Positions 48,324-60,000 of a DNA stretch of 64,000 nucleotides are shown here, piece after piece; the stretch's first letter is position 1; each line of letters starts with the position of its first letter. Below the pieces are notes generated by a model. The model was not told where the DNA came from. It did no database searches and saw only the letters and a list, made by a program, of their open reading frames with translations. Made by a program: the position numbers and the translations under genes. The stretch covers positions 1-64,000 of IMG/VR virus record IMGVR_UViG_3300046167_000825; one strand, written 5' to 3'. The stretch is from a virus.

Positions 48324-50801
48324 TTATTCCTCCTCTGAAATGAGCATCTTCACTAGGAACTCCAATAATATAGAAGGCAAACCACCAGCGACAAGTAACA
48401 TCCCAGCAGCGTGCGTTTCATTGGTGTCCTCTGATATCGGTTTCAATCCCGAACTAAGCAGTTGTGTTACCAGTTCATCTGTGCCATTGGCAGTGTGTGC
48501 CAACGCATAAAGAGGAACACTCAACTCCAGTGTGAAACCCTTCAAGAGTTCAAGGAACATATTGATGAGATTTATGATTTGCTGTATTCTCTTAATCTTA
48601 TCCTCGATGGCATCAATCGCTTTCAGAATCTTCTTCCCGAAGGACTCTAGCGTTTCTTGGAGTGTTTCCATGAAGTTGATGGTCGAACCCATAATATCCT
48701 CTACAAACGGGATACCTTGTGGGAATAGTCGCAAGACCTCCCAATTAGAACTCCCATCTAGTTTTTTCGACCCAAAGAGTAGATTAAGGATGGCGAGGAT
48801 GAAGGCTTCTTCTTCTGGGTCAAACTCTCCCTTGTCATTGTCAGTACCCAAGACATTGTCGGTGTTCGGAGCACTATAAAACTTTGCCTTTTCCACGAGG
48901 TTTCTAGCCTCTTTAACTTCTGCCCTCTCGGAGAGACTGTCCTTTATTGTTTCCAACAGTAACGGGGCATCACTGCTTGCTGAGGTTTTCATGGCATTAA
49001 ACCGTGAGCGTATGTTATCCTCTTGTAGCAAGCGTTGTTTCCTATTAGCGAAGTGTTTCTTAAACGCTTGTGCTACTGTGCCATAAAGACTATCTATTTT
49101 CTCATCACTTGTGTAAAAGGTTTCTTTAATCTCTGCGATACCTTCTTTGACGGGGGTGATACTTTCCGCTGAATCTAGGAGGGTTTGTTGTAAGGTTTCA
49201 GTACAGCGAACTGTTTCAAAGGCTTTGTCTAACGCTCGGTTGACATTACGCTTCACTCTCCGACCAAACTCCTTACCGTTTTTATATCTGTCGGAGGTCT
49301 GCATCCCCATAACTTCCATATTGATGGTGGGCATGAGGGAAGCAATAGCGGGATTGACAAAAACCTCTTTATTCTCAACGGTTTTTTTCAAAATGTCATA
49401 GCCTCGTAGAATGGCTGTCATTACGGCATAGAAACACATATCACGGAAGTCCTCAGATATACCCGTGACATTGATTGTTATGGGCTGGGATGGTGGGGAA
49501 ACATCCTCCAAGTCTTTACCCCCAGTCTGTAAAGAGGCTCTCACCCCCCCAATGGGTACGGAGGTGAAGGCTGTTTTCTCTCCCTCTTCCGATAGGGAAT
49601 CCTCTGTGAATAGGGCATACTTCAAATCGAGTCCTTCGTGATATGCCTTCGGTGTCCGAAAAAGAGCCACACTCTGTTCTTCTATGGCAGAGTTGTCCAT
49701 GATCTTCTTACGGGCATCTACCCCGACTGTCCGAACTCTGATGGCTATTTTACCACGAGGGGCATCAGAACTTGTCTTTAAGTCATAGCCTTCTGGTAAA
49801 TCCTCGTATGGAATCTCCACCTTGAAGTTCTGGCTGTTATCCATCGACAAAGGATACATCGGAACAAAATAGGTTCGTTGGAGTTTCCCTTCAGCCAATT
49901 GAAACTTGGTAAGTGCGATGCCTTCCGAGTTGGGGTTGGGGATTACATTATATAAGACTTGGTCTGTTTCTGTAATACCTTGAAGACCCCCGAAGATTCT
50001 TAGATTGGTGTTGTCGTTGGTGTCCGTCACCAGTCCTCGAACTCGCTTCGCTTTCCCGTCTATGACGGTAGCCCCAGTTAGTTCGGCATCGTATGCCAAA
50101 TAATAACCCGATAGTTCGGTGGAGATTTCAATAATAAAACCCCCAACGGCATTTGCACCCGAATTGCTTGCCACTTGCCATTGGATTTCTACGGCATCCC
50201 CCGTTGGGTCACTGAAAAGACCCTCTCGGACTTTCACACCCCTCGCTGAGACATTGGTCACTTCAGCGACCTTCCTTGCCTTCTTCCTCACGAAGAAGTT
50301 GATGAACTTTTCGATATTCGCAATGATTTTAGAGATATTGACATTCCCAATAGATGTGTCACCATATATGTATAAGCCAAAGCAAGCACTTTGAGGTGAG
50401 AAGTTTGGTCGGTTGAGATCCTCCTCATTTGTGAGTCGTGCCAACATTCTTCTCTCAAAGGCTGGGAAACCCCCCAACAGTTGATCGACATCGTCAAACA
50501 ACGCCCTATCCGATGTGAAATAAAAGCCTATCTGTCGTAAATCCGACAAGAGGGCTTTCAGCAAGGCAATGATTCTCTTAACGATAGATAACAAAGGGTT
50601 GAGGAAGCCCCGAACAAAGGCTTTAATGAAGTCCAACACAAACAGAGAGAAGTCTAAGACAGCATTGATAGCCTCCAACAAGGACTGTAACGCCTCAATG
50701 GGGCGTTCAATGTTGATGGGGATCTCTAACCCCTTCACACTCATCCATTGGTTTTTATCCCAAGCCTCTTGGACAGTGGGCGTTAAATCTTTATCAGCCA
50801 T
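48324..50801 (-). CDS. Large tail-tip structural protein
   Basis: 825 residues. The N-terminus has a long amphipathic helix (LEAINAVLDFSLFVLDFIKA, then FLNPLLSIVKRIIALLKALL). A beta domain near 180-270 (EIQWQVASNSGANAVGGFI) and helical domains follow. The C-terminus mirrors the helical start (IKRIQQIINLINMFLELLKG) and ends in MLISEEE. Its start overlaps the 76-aa gene by 8 bases. I recall similar hydrophobic-helix proteins in large myovirus tail modules but cannot name the family. Confidence 0.75.
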   Translation of the reverse strand: MADKDLTPTVQEAWDKNQWMSVKGLEIPINIERPIEALQSLLEAINAVLDFSLFVLDFIKAFVRGFLNPLLSIVKRIIALLKALLSDLRQIGFYFTSDRALFDDVDQLLGGFPAFERRMLARLTNEEDLNRPNFSPQSACFGLYIYGDTSIGNVNISKIIANIEKFINFFVRKKARKVAEVTNVSARGVKVREGLFSDPTGDAVEIQWQVASNSGANAVGGFIIEISTELSGYYLAYDAELTGATVIDGKAKRVRGLVTDTNDNTNLRIFGGLQGITETDQVLYNVIPNPNSEGIALTKFQLAEGKLQRTYFVPMYPLSMDNSQNFKVEIPYEDLPEGYDLKTSSDAPRGKIAIRVRTVGVDARKKIMDNSAIEEQSVALFRTPKAYHEGLDLKYALFTEDSLSEEGEKTAFTSVPIGGVRASLQTGGKDLEDVSPPSQPITINVTGISEDFRDMCFYAVMTAILRGYDILKKTVENKEVFVNPAIASLMPTINMEVMGMQTSDRYKNGKEFGRRVKRNVNRALDKAFETVRCTETLQQTLLDSAESITPVKEGIAEIKETFYTSDEKIDSLYGTVAQAFKKHFANRKQRLLQEDNIRSRFNAMKTSASSDAPLLLETIKDSLSERAEVKEARNLVEKAKFYSAPNTDNVLGTDNDKGEFDPEEEAFILAILNLLFGSKKLDGSSNWEVLRLFPQGIPFVEDIMGSTINFMETLQETLESFGKKILKAIDAIEDKIKRIQQIINLINMFLELLKGFTLELSVPLYALAHTANGTDELVTQLLSSGLKPISEDTNETHAAGMLLVAGGLPSILLEFLVKMLISEEE

Positions 50802-51024
50802 TACAGCCCCCTTTCTCGGCTTTCATCATTTTCTCACGGAGAGCCACGATCTTGGCTTCTTCTTCAATGATTTCTTTTTCAAAGAGAGTCTTCATGTCAG
50901 TGAACAAGGTGATCAACTGTTTGGCTTGAGGGATTTCTAGTTCCCCCTTCTCTTTCATCTGGTGTGGAACACCTTCAGTGACACCAAGTCGTTCTAGTAT
51001 CTCTTTCATTTCATCTTTTGTCAT
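50794..51024 (-). CDS. 76-aa coiled-coil linker protein
   Basis: Starts at ATG 51024, overlapping the stop of the giant gene as ATGA. It reads MTKDEMKEILERLGVTEG and later FEKEIIEEEAKIVALREKM, an acidic helical coil with a GCNG end. Overlaps the next gene by 8 bases, so the operon is translationally coupled. Possibly an assembly chaperone for the giant protein; no family recognised. Confidence 0.7.
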   Translation of the reverse strand: MTKDEMKEILERLGVTEGVPHQMKEKGELEIPQAKQLITLFTDMKTLFEKEIIEEEAKIVALREKMMKAEKGGCNG

Positions 51025-54000
51025 AGGTTCTCCACACTCTTTTTAATGTTGATTAATTCTTGTTCATCCTTCAAGTCCTTTTCGAGAATACCTCTCGCTC
51101 GATTTGCTGAAGGCAATGTCCCATTTGATTTGTTCGTTCGGAATGAAATCCATGTGTATCTCAAGTTTCTCAAGCGATCTGACGAATCAAGGATATCATC
51201 AAGTCTATCCACGAGATGTGGTCGACCAGAACCAGTCACCAACACTGTACCGTCACGCTCAAAAGAAGCGAAGGGGGTCGTGAGGGCTGGATCAAGAGGT
51301 GTTTCGTAGTCTAAGTTGTATTCCCCACACCAATATCTTCTGTCTTGGACAGAAAGACAATCAGAGGTGTTTAAGAAGGGGGACACATTACGAATACCAC
51401 CCAATGACTCCATGAGAGCATTAGACACCAAGCCGTATCCCCTACTTGTATCTGTGGGGTCATCTATCTCTAGGATGTGATCTTCCAATTGAAAAATGTG
51501 ATAACTCCCCGCTTTGTTTTTACGGGAGGGTTCAAGAATCTCTTCCATCCACGAGAGGGTTCTTTCTCTCTGAGTCAGAACTAGATCAATCATTTCCTCT
51601 GAGAATAAACCAGTCGGTCTGATAATCTTATAAGAAAACGGCTCAAGGGAAGAATATCCTTCCCACTCGTTAACGAGATCATAGGGGGCAGTAGGTCGGA
51701 GATCATTCTGTCCTTCATCCTCACCATCGGGTGACGGAGTGCTGGTCGGGAATGTGCCATTCATTGTTGGGTAAATGGCATACTCTTGCCCCACACTCCC
51801 AAAAGTAACGGGGTTGTCTGAACTCCCAGCGAACTCATTGAGAGGATTCACTTTCAATGATGTGCTGTTGTTTTCTTCGACACGATAGAAGCCACGATTG
51901 TCGTCTAGTTCGGAGGGTAAACCCTCGACAAAACCCGTTCTCCCAAAGACACCTCTATCGCCCATCGGTCGATAGCCTTCTGCATGTGGGTCTATTATGA
52001 TTAAATCCCCTTCTTGAACACCAACGAAGTCAGCACCCACGAGATTGTTCCGAACTACACATTGACCATCGTTCCCAGTCTTAATGACCTTTTTTGTCAT
52101 GATATCCAATAACTCATCCCATGATTGTTCATGGGGAATCATGCCTTGTCGGAGATAGATTTCAAAAGTGTAGTTCGTGGGATTGATTGCTAGGTCTTCC
52201 GTTAGGAACTCATCTCTAATTGAAACTTTATTGGGGAAACTTGAAGCCCCAGAGAGAATGTGTTCCTCTATCAACAACCCATCTTTCAAGATTCTTAAAG
52301 TATCCCCTCGATTCACACCAGAGAGACCCAGTACCCCAAAGAGATAGACATCACTCAGTTCTAAGGATCTATCAGACACATAAGAAACCACGCTACCTTT
52401 CCGTTTGAAATAGATAGGGGGGAGTAAATGCAAAGGCTCATTCAATTTATCTTGTATCTCGTGCCATCTTCTCACTCGTCTGACAGAGAACTTGACCTTT
52501 TCATAGAAGGCAAGAGTGTCAGACCCATTGGGATATGCAGTACTAACAGTGAAGTCACCTATGCTTCTCATCCCAACATTGGTGTCATCCATAGAAAGAC
52601 TGTTTGTCACCACTCGTGGCTCGGCTTCACCCAAGTCTTGAACTGGGATTGGTGTCGTGGGTTCAATGAAGATACCAGCGAGGTCTTTCTGCGTTATATC
52701 AAAGGTGTTTCCGTCTTTGATATAACCCTCACCATTGATAGGTAGCACCTCTGAGATATCTATATGAGAAGGCACACCCTCTGTGAACACTCGGTTCTCG
52801 CTGAAAGTACCATGTGTCGTGTTGATAGGGGCTTCAAAGACACCTATCTTGTTGGCAGCCGTTGCGTTCGCATTGAACTCCCCACCAGCAAATGTATAGG
52901 TTTGGCTACCAGTGTCATTAGTGATGATCAGTTCTTCAAGCCCCATTAAGGTTGTGGGATCGACCTCTTCGTACCCCCGAAGCATTTCCATAAAGTCGAA
53001 TCGTGTTGCACCAAAGGATTTAAGATTGGTTATCCCAGAAACATCTCCCATTGTGGTGGGGTTGCCATCTAGGGTTACAGTAGAAATTGTGAAGATACAC
53101 GAACCAAAACCGTTTATCACTTCAATTTCTGCGATGCTTGTATAAACGAACTCATAGACCTCAGTTTCTTTCTCCACGAAGATTGACCCCGTTGAGGGGA
53201 AGCAAGTTCGATTGCCATCTCCCGTGTCAAAGAAATCTCTCACACGGATATTTTTCAGTGTTATCGAGGTGAGGTCATGTGTCTCCACTTTGGCGAAGCC
53301 AGAATCTAAGGTGTTTTGTGTTCCGAAACGAATACCAGTCTTTGTTCTTTGTTCCCCATACGGATTGAGTGGGTCAGAGGGAGCAACCACATTCTTAATT
53401 ACATAAGACCCAGAGGTCACAGCCGTTTTGGTCAGAGATTGGATAACAAGAACATCGCCTTCCACTATGTTTTCTATAACCCCGTTGATGAGAGTCAGTG
53501 GGATGGCTGTGTAGGGGTTAACCATTGTTGTGTCTTGGTTTCCAATGTCTGAGGTGATAGCAAGGAAGCCGTCAGAAACATACCCCTCACCGTCACAGAT
53601 TATTGAAGTGGTGTTCTCATCTGAACTAGCCATAGCCGAGAAGCGAACTCCATTGATGTTCAAGGGAGTATTCTGAACACCCTCCCAAGACGGGACAGTA
53701 AAATCCTCTGTGAGGAAAGTGAACGGTGTCGCACCATTGATTGAGTTCGTTCCGTTTATGTAGGTCATGGGATAACCATCGCCAATATCAGAACCGTACT
53801 CATGTTCCACACGACCAACATACAAAGAGGTTTCAAGGACTAGACTATTGTCATTCGGATGGACGGTATCTCTGACAGTAGAGGCACAACCCCCCAAGCC
53901 CAAGTCATACTTCAAACGATCTGCACCGACAGTAGTCAGAAAAGAACCCGTGTAGGCTTCTTCATTCAGTGGTGTTCCGATACCACCCCAACTATCATCA

Positions 54001-57000
54001 AAGGCGTTCAGCCCCAATGTGAAGTCGAAGAAAACGGTATCATCTCCACCAATAGGTGTTCCAATGAGGGCAAAGTCAAACCAACCAATTCCTTGAACAC
54101 CGAGAACAACATTTGGAGTAGGATATGTCACGGGATCAACTGTATTCATATCCACGATGTCAATAATGATAGATGGACTTGAGTTCTGGGCTATTTTTTT
54201 ATCTACTGATACACCAACATTGAGTGTGTGGTGTAGTTCTAGTTCGGAGAGGATTGCACCAGTGGGGTGATCGATAAGAAGAAGACGGGCAGCATTTCTG
54301 TTTCCTTCTGGCACAGCAGTATCGACTGTCTGATTGAACCAAGAGATAAAACCCTCCCACGAGAATGTCGTTTGGGAAGATAAATCGAAAGTGGTGTAGT
54401 TATTGATGGCATCTTCAAGAATGACCATTCCGTTTTCTGCGTTTCCTAGTCCATCCACGACAGTGGACACATGAGCCATAGCGTTATCAACGATGTATTT
54501 ATCAAGAAGACCACTTTGTTCGGATACAAGACGAGGCACGCCTATGGTATTGCTCCCGACACTCCCAACAGAGAGAATCCCTTGCCAAGATTGTTCATTG
54601 GAATTAATTGGTTCAACCAATAATAGGTCGTATGATCTTACATCTGCAAGTCCAGTTCGGAGAGAGTAAGAGCCATTGACGGGTAGGAAGTTAACCGAGT
54701 CTGTTAAGAGGGCTTCACTTGTTAAGACTCCGTTTCTGCCGACAACTTCATTGGGATAGACGGCATTGTTATTTGAGAGGGCATCTTGGTCGAACAAGAA
54801 ATCAAAGGCTTTCGCCATCTGCCCTAGAACGGCTAGTTCGGTCTCACCCGATTTGAGATAAGGGAGTGTGTAATCCCCGCTGTCGTTTTTCTCTTGTCCA
54901 AGCAAACAAGGGAGTTTGGCTGGTTGCGTGTCCCCATTGTAGAAGAAGGTCACCCCTTCAAGACACTCATAAGGTTCTGGTGGGTTTTGGCTGAGTATCT
55001 TCTGCCAATCGAAACGGTCATCATCTTTTGAGGGGAAGGATTTATCAATCATTTGCCCCGATTTTCTATCGAGAGCGAAATCCCACCAAGTCGAATAGGC
55101 ATCGGACTTACCTTTCAGTTCGGCTTGTTCATCTAGGTCGGGGTCAGAAGGGGCGTTGGGCATGTAGTCATCTGTTCCGATGAATAAAGAATCTCCGAAT
55201 GAGATATCAATCTCCTCGAAAGTAGTTCGTATGAAGTCAGCCACATCCATGATGGCGTTCCCATCCTCATCTTGGAAAGTCAGAACACACCCAGCGATTA
55301 CTTCCTCGATATAAACATAAGTCGGATATATAACCCCATTTGGGTATCCCACAAAGACTTTATCCCCTTTATTGAAAGGAGGCGTGTGGAGGTCATAATC
55401 CCCCGAAGAAGCATCGTATATTTCCCCACCACCGATGACCATACGAGATGTGTCGGGGATTCCCTTTGAATCAGTGGGGAATTGATTGAGGGCGACAACC
55501 GAGATAACAACGGCGGGTCTTTCCCCAATAGTGATACTGAGGGCAGATTCGATTTCGGGGAAACCCGTGGGAGAATAATCATAAACTCTCCCTCTCGCTA
55601 AACGCTTCTGGATATCTAGATCAGAGATATTCTCTATTGTCCCTTGAACGGGATTACTGATCGCTCCGATTTGAGAACCTTTCGTGGAGTACCATTCCTC
55701 ATCAATCTCTCGTCCGTTGGTGAAGACACCGTAAGGATTATCCCCATCAATCAATGTCCCAGCATATGTCCTCGTGAACATATTAGTTCGCTCTGGGAAC
55801 AAACGACTGACAGTGTGATTATCCCCCATTGGTTTGTAAACACCCTTCGTCCAAAAACCTCTAGCCCAATCAAAGGACAGACCCTTTCGCCCAACCAGCA
55901 CGATGTCATCTATGTCATTCCTCGTGTAGGATTTCTGCTCGTTGAGAAAACTCCGTATCTCAGACATGTTGAGATCATCACCCTTCAAAACATAGTCGTC
56001 ACGACTAGCCCCACCATCGGGTTGTACAATAGCATCCTCAATCGTTAAAGGAATCCGAGTCAAACTCAGTTCCTCAAGAGTGTCATTAAAGAACTCCTCC
56101 CACACATTACGAGGGTTTAGGATACCCGTGAAAGGGTTCTCGTGTCCTTTAGGTGTGAGGTCATTGTCACGACCAACAAAGAACTTGAACTTGCCATCAC
56201 GGTCACCTATGAAACCACCCGTCACTGTTTCTCGTACTTGTTCAAACCCAACGATAATACGGTTGTAGACTTCTATAAACATCCGAGCCGCTTGATCTTG
56301 GTTGAGTGTGTCTTTATAAATGCCTCTACTTCCGAGTGACCCCTTCAAGAAGTTCTTGGGTGTGGTTGAGAAGCCCGTTCCAGAACCATTAGTTCCGTTG
56401 GGGTTCATATTCTGAGAGAAATCCTTTGCGACTTCTGCTAGATAGGCATCATTTTTGACAACACGAGTGAAGAAAGCATCGGGTTGACTGTAAAAGTAAT
56501 TACCCTCAATGAACCCTTTTGGGGTTCGGAGAGTGGAGTGGAGATAGGAGGCTCTGACATAGGGGACAACCACTTGTCCGTTTTGAAAGAAGGGGCTTAA
56601 AGCAGAAAGTGCTGTGCGAGACACCCACAAGACATCTCCTTTTTTTAATCCTCTCTGGAACTTATCCAAGAATCTTATATCCCCTTCTTCTGGGCTGCCT
56701 TCGTAATGGACATCCTCAATGAGTGTTTTACCAATGCCCCCCTCTTCAAATAGAACCAACTCAAAATAAGTGTCGGGAACAGAATCTCCCAGTTCAAACT
56801 CAAGGTCATTCTCAGCAAAGATGGGTCGGACAGACACTTTCGGTGGGTGCGTGTCGGGCTTGTACCCATTGGCTAACGGGCTTTGAAGTTTCACGAGAGT
56901 GAAATCCCCTTCGTCTGAGAGTTCCGTGTCCCCCACCAAGAAGACATCATCTCCGAGTTGGATGATACTATTCGTTTCAATGACTTCCGTCAGATTGCCC

Positions 57001-60000
57001 TCAAAGGTCAGTTCGGTCATTCCTCTGTCTGCTGGGAGATAAGAAACGAGGATATCCAACCAAAAGTCTAAGTCTTCAAACAGAGATTCACCACTCACCA
57101 ACATCTCGGAATCATTGGCTGGAGAAAGAGAACCTATTTCTTTTTGTGGTGCTGGAGAAATAACTATTTCAGTGCTTGTTGAGTTGTAGTTCGCTGCTTC
57201 GATTTTCAAGAGGAAGCCATCAATCCAAATCACACCACCCACCACAAAGTCCTCAGTTCGGTCGCCCTCAAGAAGAAAAGTGTCTTGTTCTTCTCGGAGT
57301 CGGAAAGGAGGTCGATAAATGGGATTATTTGAAGTGGTGTAGGATTGCTCCCCACCATCTGCTTCATACACTTGATAACTCGCTTTGAAAACATCACTGT
57401 ATAAAGGATTCCCAACAATGAAAGCCGTTCTGCCATCAAACATCAACTTATTGGTGACGGGGTCAATCTCAAAGGTGTACTCGTCAGTTTGTATTCTAGC
57501 CCCCACCCACAATGTAACCTCGCCATCTGCAATGAGAGTGTCATCTTCTAGATCAATCTCTGCCTTGAAGAAACCCGTCAGAGGGTCTATCTCAGTCACG
57601 GTTAGGTTTTTCTGTCTACGGAACACGGGGAGTTGATCGAAAACTTGAGGTAAGACAACCCCTTCCTCTGTCAGTTTCTCCCCGTCATCGTCTGCTCTAT
57701 AATATCTCGCTTCTACCACTGTTCCTTTCTTCAAGGGCTTCGTGAAGTTCAATGCCCCACCGATGGGATTCGCTTGAACATCTTGACCGAGAATCGCCCT
57801 CTGCACGAGATAGACTTTCCCAACTTGAGTTGCTGGAACAAATACCTCCCTAGAAGAATAATAGAACTCAGCGTGACCCAAGAGAGTGACATCACTGATG
57901 TCTGGCACAGCGTATGCCCTCCCACCGAGATTGTTCAGTGCCTCGTCAGAGAAGCGAACTTCCCCTTGAATGGGAGAACCCCAAGCACCGATTTCGATGT
58001 AATCCCCCGTGTTAGAAGAGAACACATTCACAAAGTGACAGTTTCCGTTACCTTTGGAGTATGAAACCTCACCCCCACCGAAGGAGATTTGAATGAACTC
58101 CCTCTCTAATAAAGGACTATCAATGACATACACACCATTTCTAGGATTTCCTAATAATTGTGACCCTATCTTGGTGGGAGTATAATCATTACTGTCGTCT
58201 GTTAAATCCCCCACACGGAAAAAGATATCACGACCATATTTCTCAGCATCACCAACATCTATAAAGAAAGCCCCACCACTCACAGAAGTTTCAACCAGTT
58301 CGACCAGTCGGATTATAAAACTCTCAGAGGGGAGATGGGATGTTGGATAAAGAATCTTATCAGCGTGAATAGATTTTGAATGACTACCAGAGAATATCTG
58401 ATAGTTCAAGTTCGATAAGTCCTCAGCGAACTGGGGATACACTTTGATTTTAGAGTTCAAGACCTCTTGAACAATGTAACTTCCTTCGAGGCTACCCCCA
58501 AGAATCTTCACTCTGTCTTTTGGGGACACCAGAGAAATCTGATTTGGATCTAGGGTTAGTTCATCCCCAACACTCACGCCATTGAAACCCTCAGCGATTT
58601 GCTCTCCTAGTGGTTCTATAATAGCCACTGTCCCCGTTTGCCCCTCGTCTAGTATGAGATAGTCCTCATCTTTCACTAGGGCGTTGAAAGTCGAACCATT
58701 TGAAACCCAGATGCCCTTATTGAAATAAGAATTGAAAGAACTCTCCACGACCATGTTAGGGGAAAGACTAATGAAGGGTGTTTCCGTTAGGACTTCGTTG
58801 ACTTGTGTGGACTCATCCACCCACATAAAGCGATTGTCATCGAACTGATAGATGATATCGTCATAATGGTGGAGGTCAGTTTGATTCAGACCCTCTCTAT
58901 AATTAAAGAAAACACCTTCACTGAAGCCTTTCATATCTTTCAGTGGTGTTTGGTCTAAATGGTGGAAGAAGTCTTGTCGGACATCCCCAATAAAACCCTC
59001 AGTCTTTTGTGTGGAATAAAAGTCCAGTTCATCTCCATCGGATTCTAAATCTTTATTGTAGGGGCTACGGAACAAACCGAAAGCCATCCCACTATCATTC
59101 AAGAAGCAAATATCCTCAGTGGTATCAACCACCCACCCAGCATTAAAACCAAGAACAGCACAACCCGATAGGTCACGGCTCTTATAAGGAAGGAGAACAC
59201 TGCCGTATTCTTTACTCCCAAAACCAATCTTGATACTCCCCGTTTTATCGGCTGTTTCCAAATATAACCGACCGTTGTAAGCCTTGAACAAACCCAAGCC
59301 CGTATCTAAAAGAGTCTCGCCTAGACTAGAAAATGAATAGGTATTCATTTTTAGGGCTGCCTCTTTTGCTGTAAGTGTTTCAGTGTAGTTCAGTTCGCAT
59401 ACGAACTTTGTGGTGTTAATCTCGAAAGAAAACACCATAGCACTGATTTCATACGGTTCTGATTTCCTAGACGGAATGGAAGCCTCATTGATTGTTCTTG
59501 CTGGAGTCACAAAGCCTTGTCGGAAGAAAACCCCATCGCCACTTTCTAACAGATTCTTTCTGTCCTTCGTATTGAAGCGAACCTCCCCATTCTCCAAACA
59601 GACCATCACAGTCCCCTTCTTAATTCTCCAAGCCCATCTCAAGTCCTTTTCTGAGGCGACAACTTCAAGTTGTTTGGTGGCGAAGGAACTAGAGAAAAAG
59701 ACCTCATCACCCACTGTCTTAATCCTACGAACTAACCCACTGCTAGATGGGAAGGGTTCGGCTGTGAGAGCATTGGGCAACAGACCCGTTCCATCTGGCA
59801 CTCTCAGAAAGCCCGATTGAAAAAGACCATTTGGTGTGGTGCTGGCATCCCCAAGAAAATAATCCTCTCCTTGAAGTGTGAGTTCGGTTGCCTTTGGGAA
59901 AAGAATGGGTTGAGTGTTGTGTGAAACACCATCATAGATGATGGCATCCTCGTAATACAAAACATCGAATAGATTGCTATCGGGATTTGCTTTTTGTAGT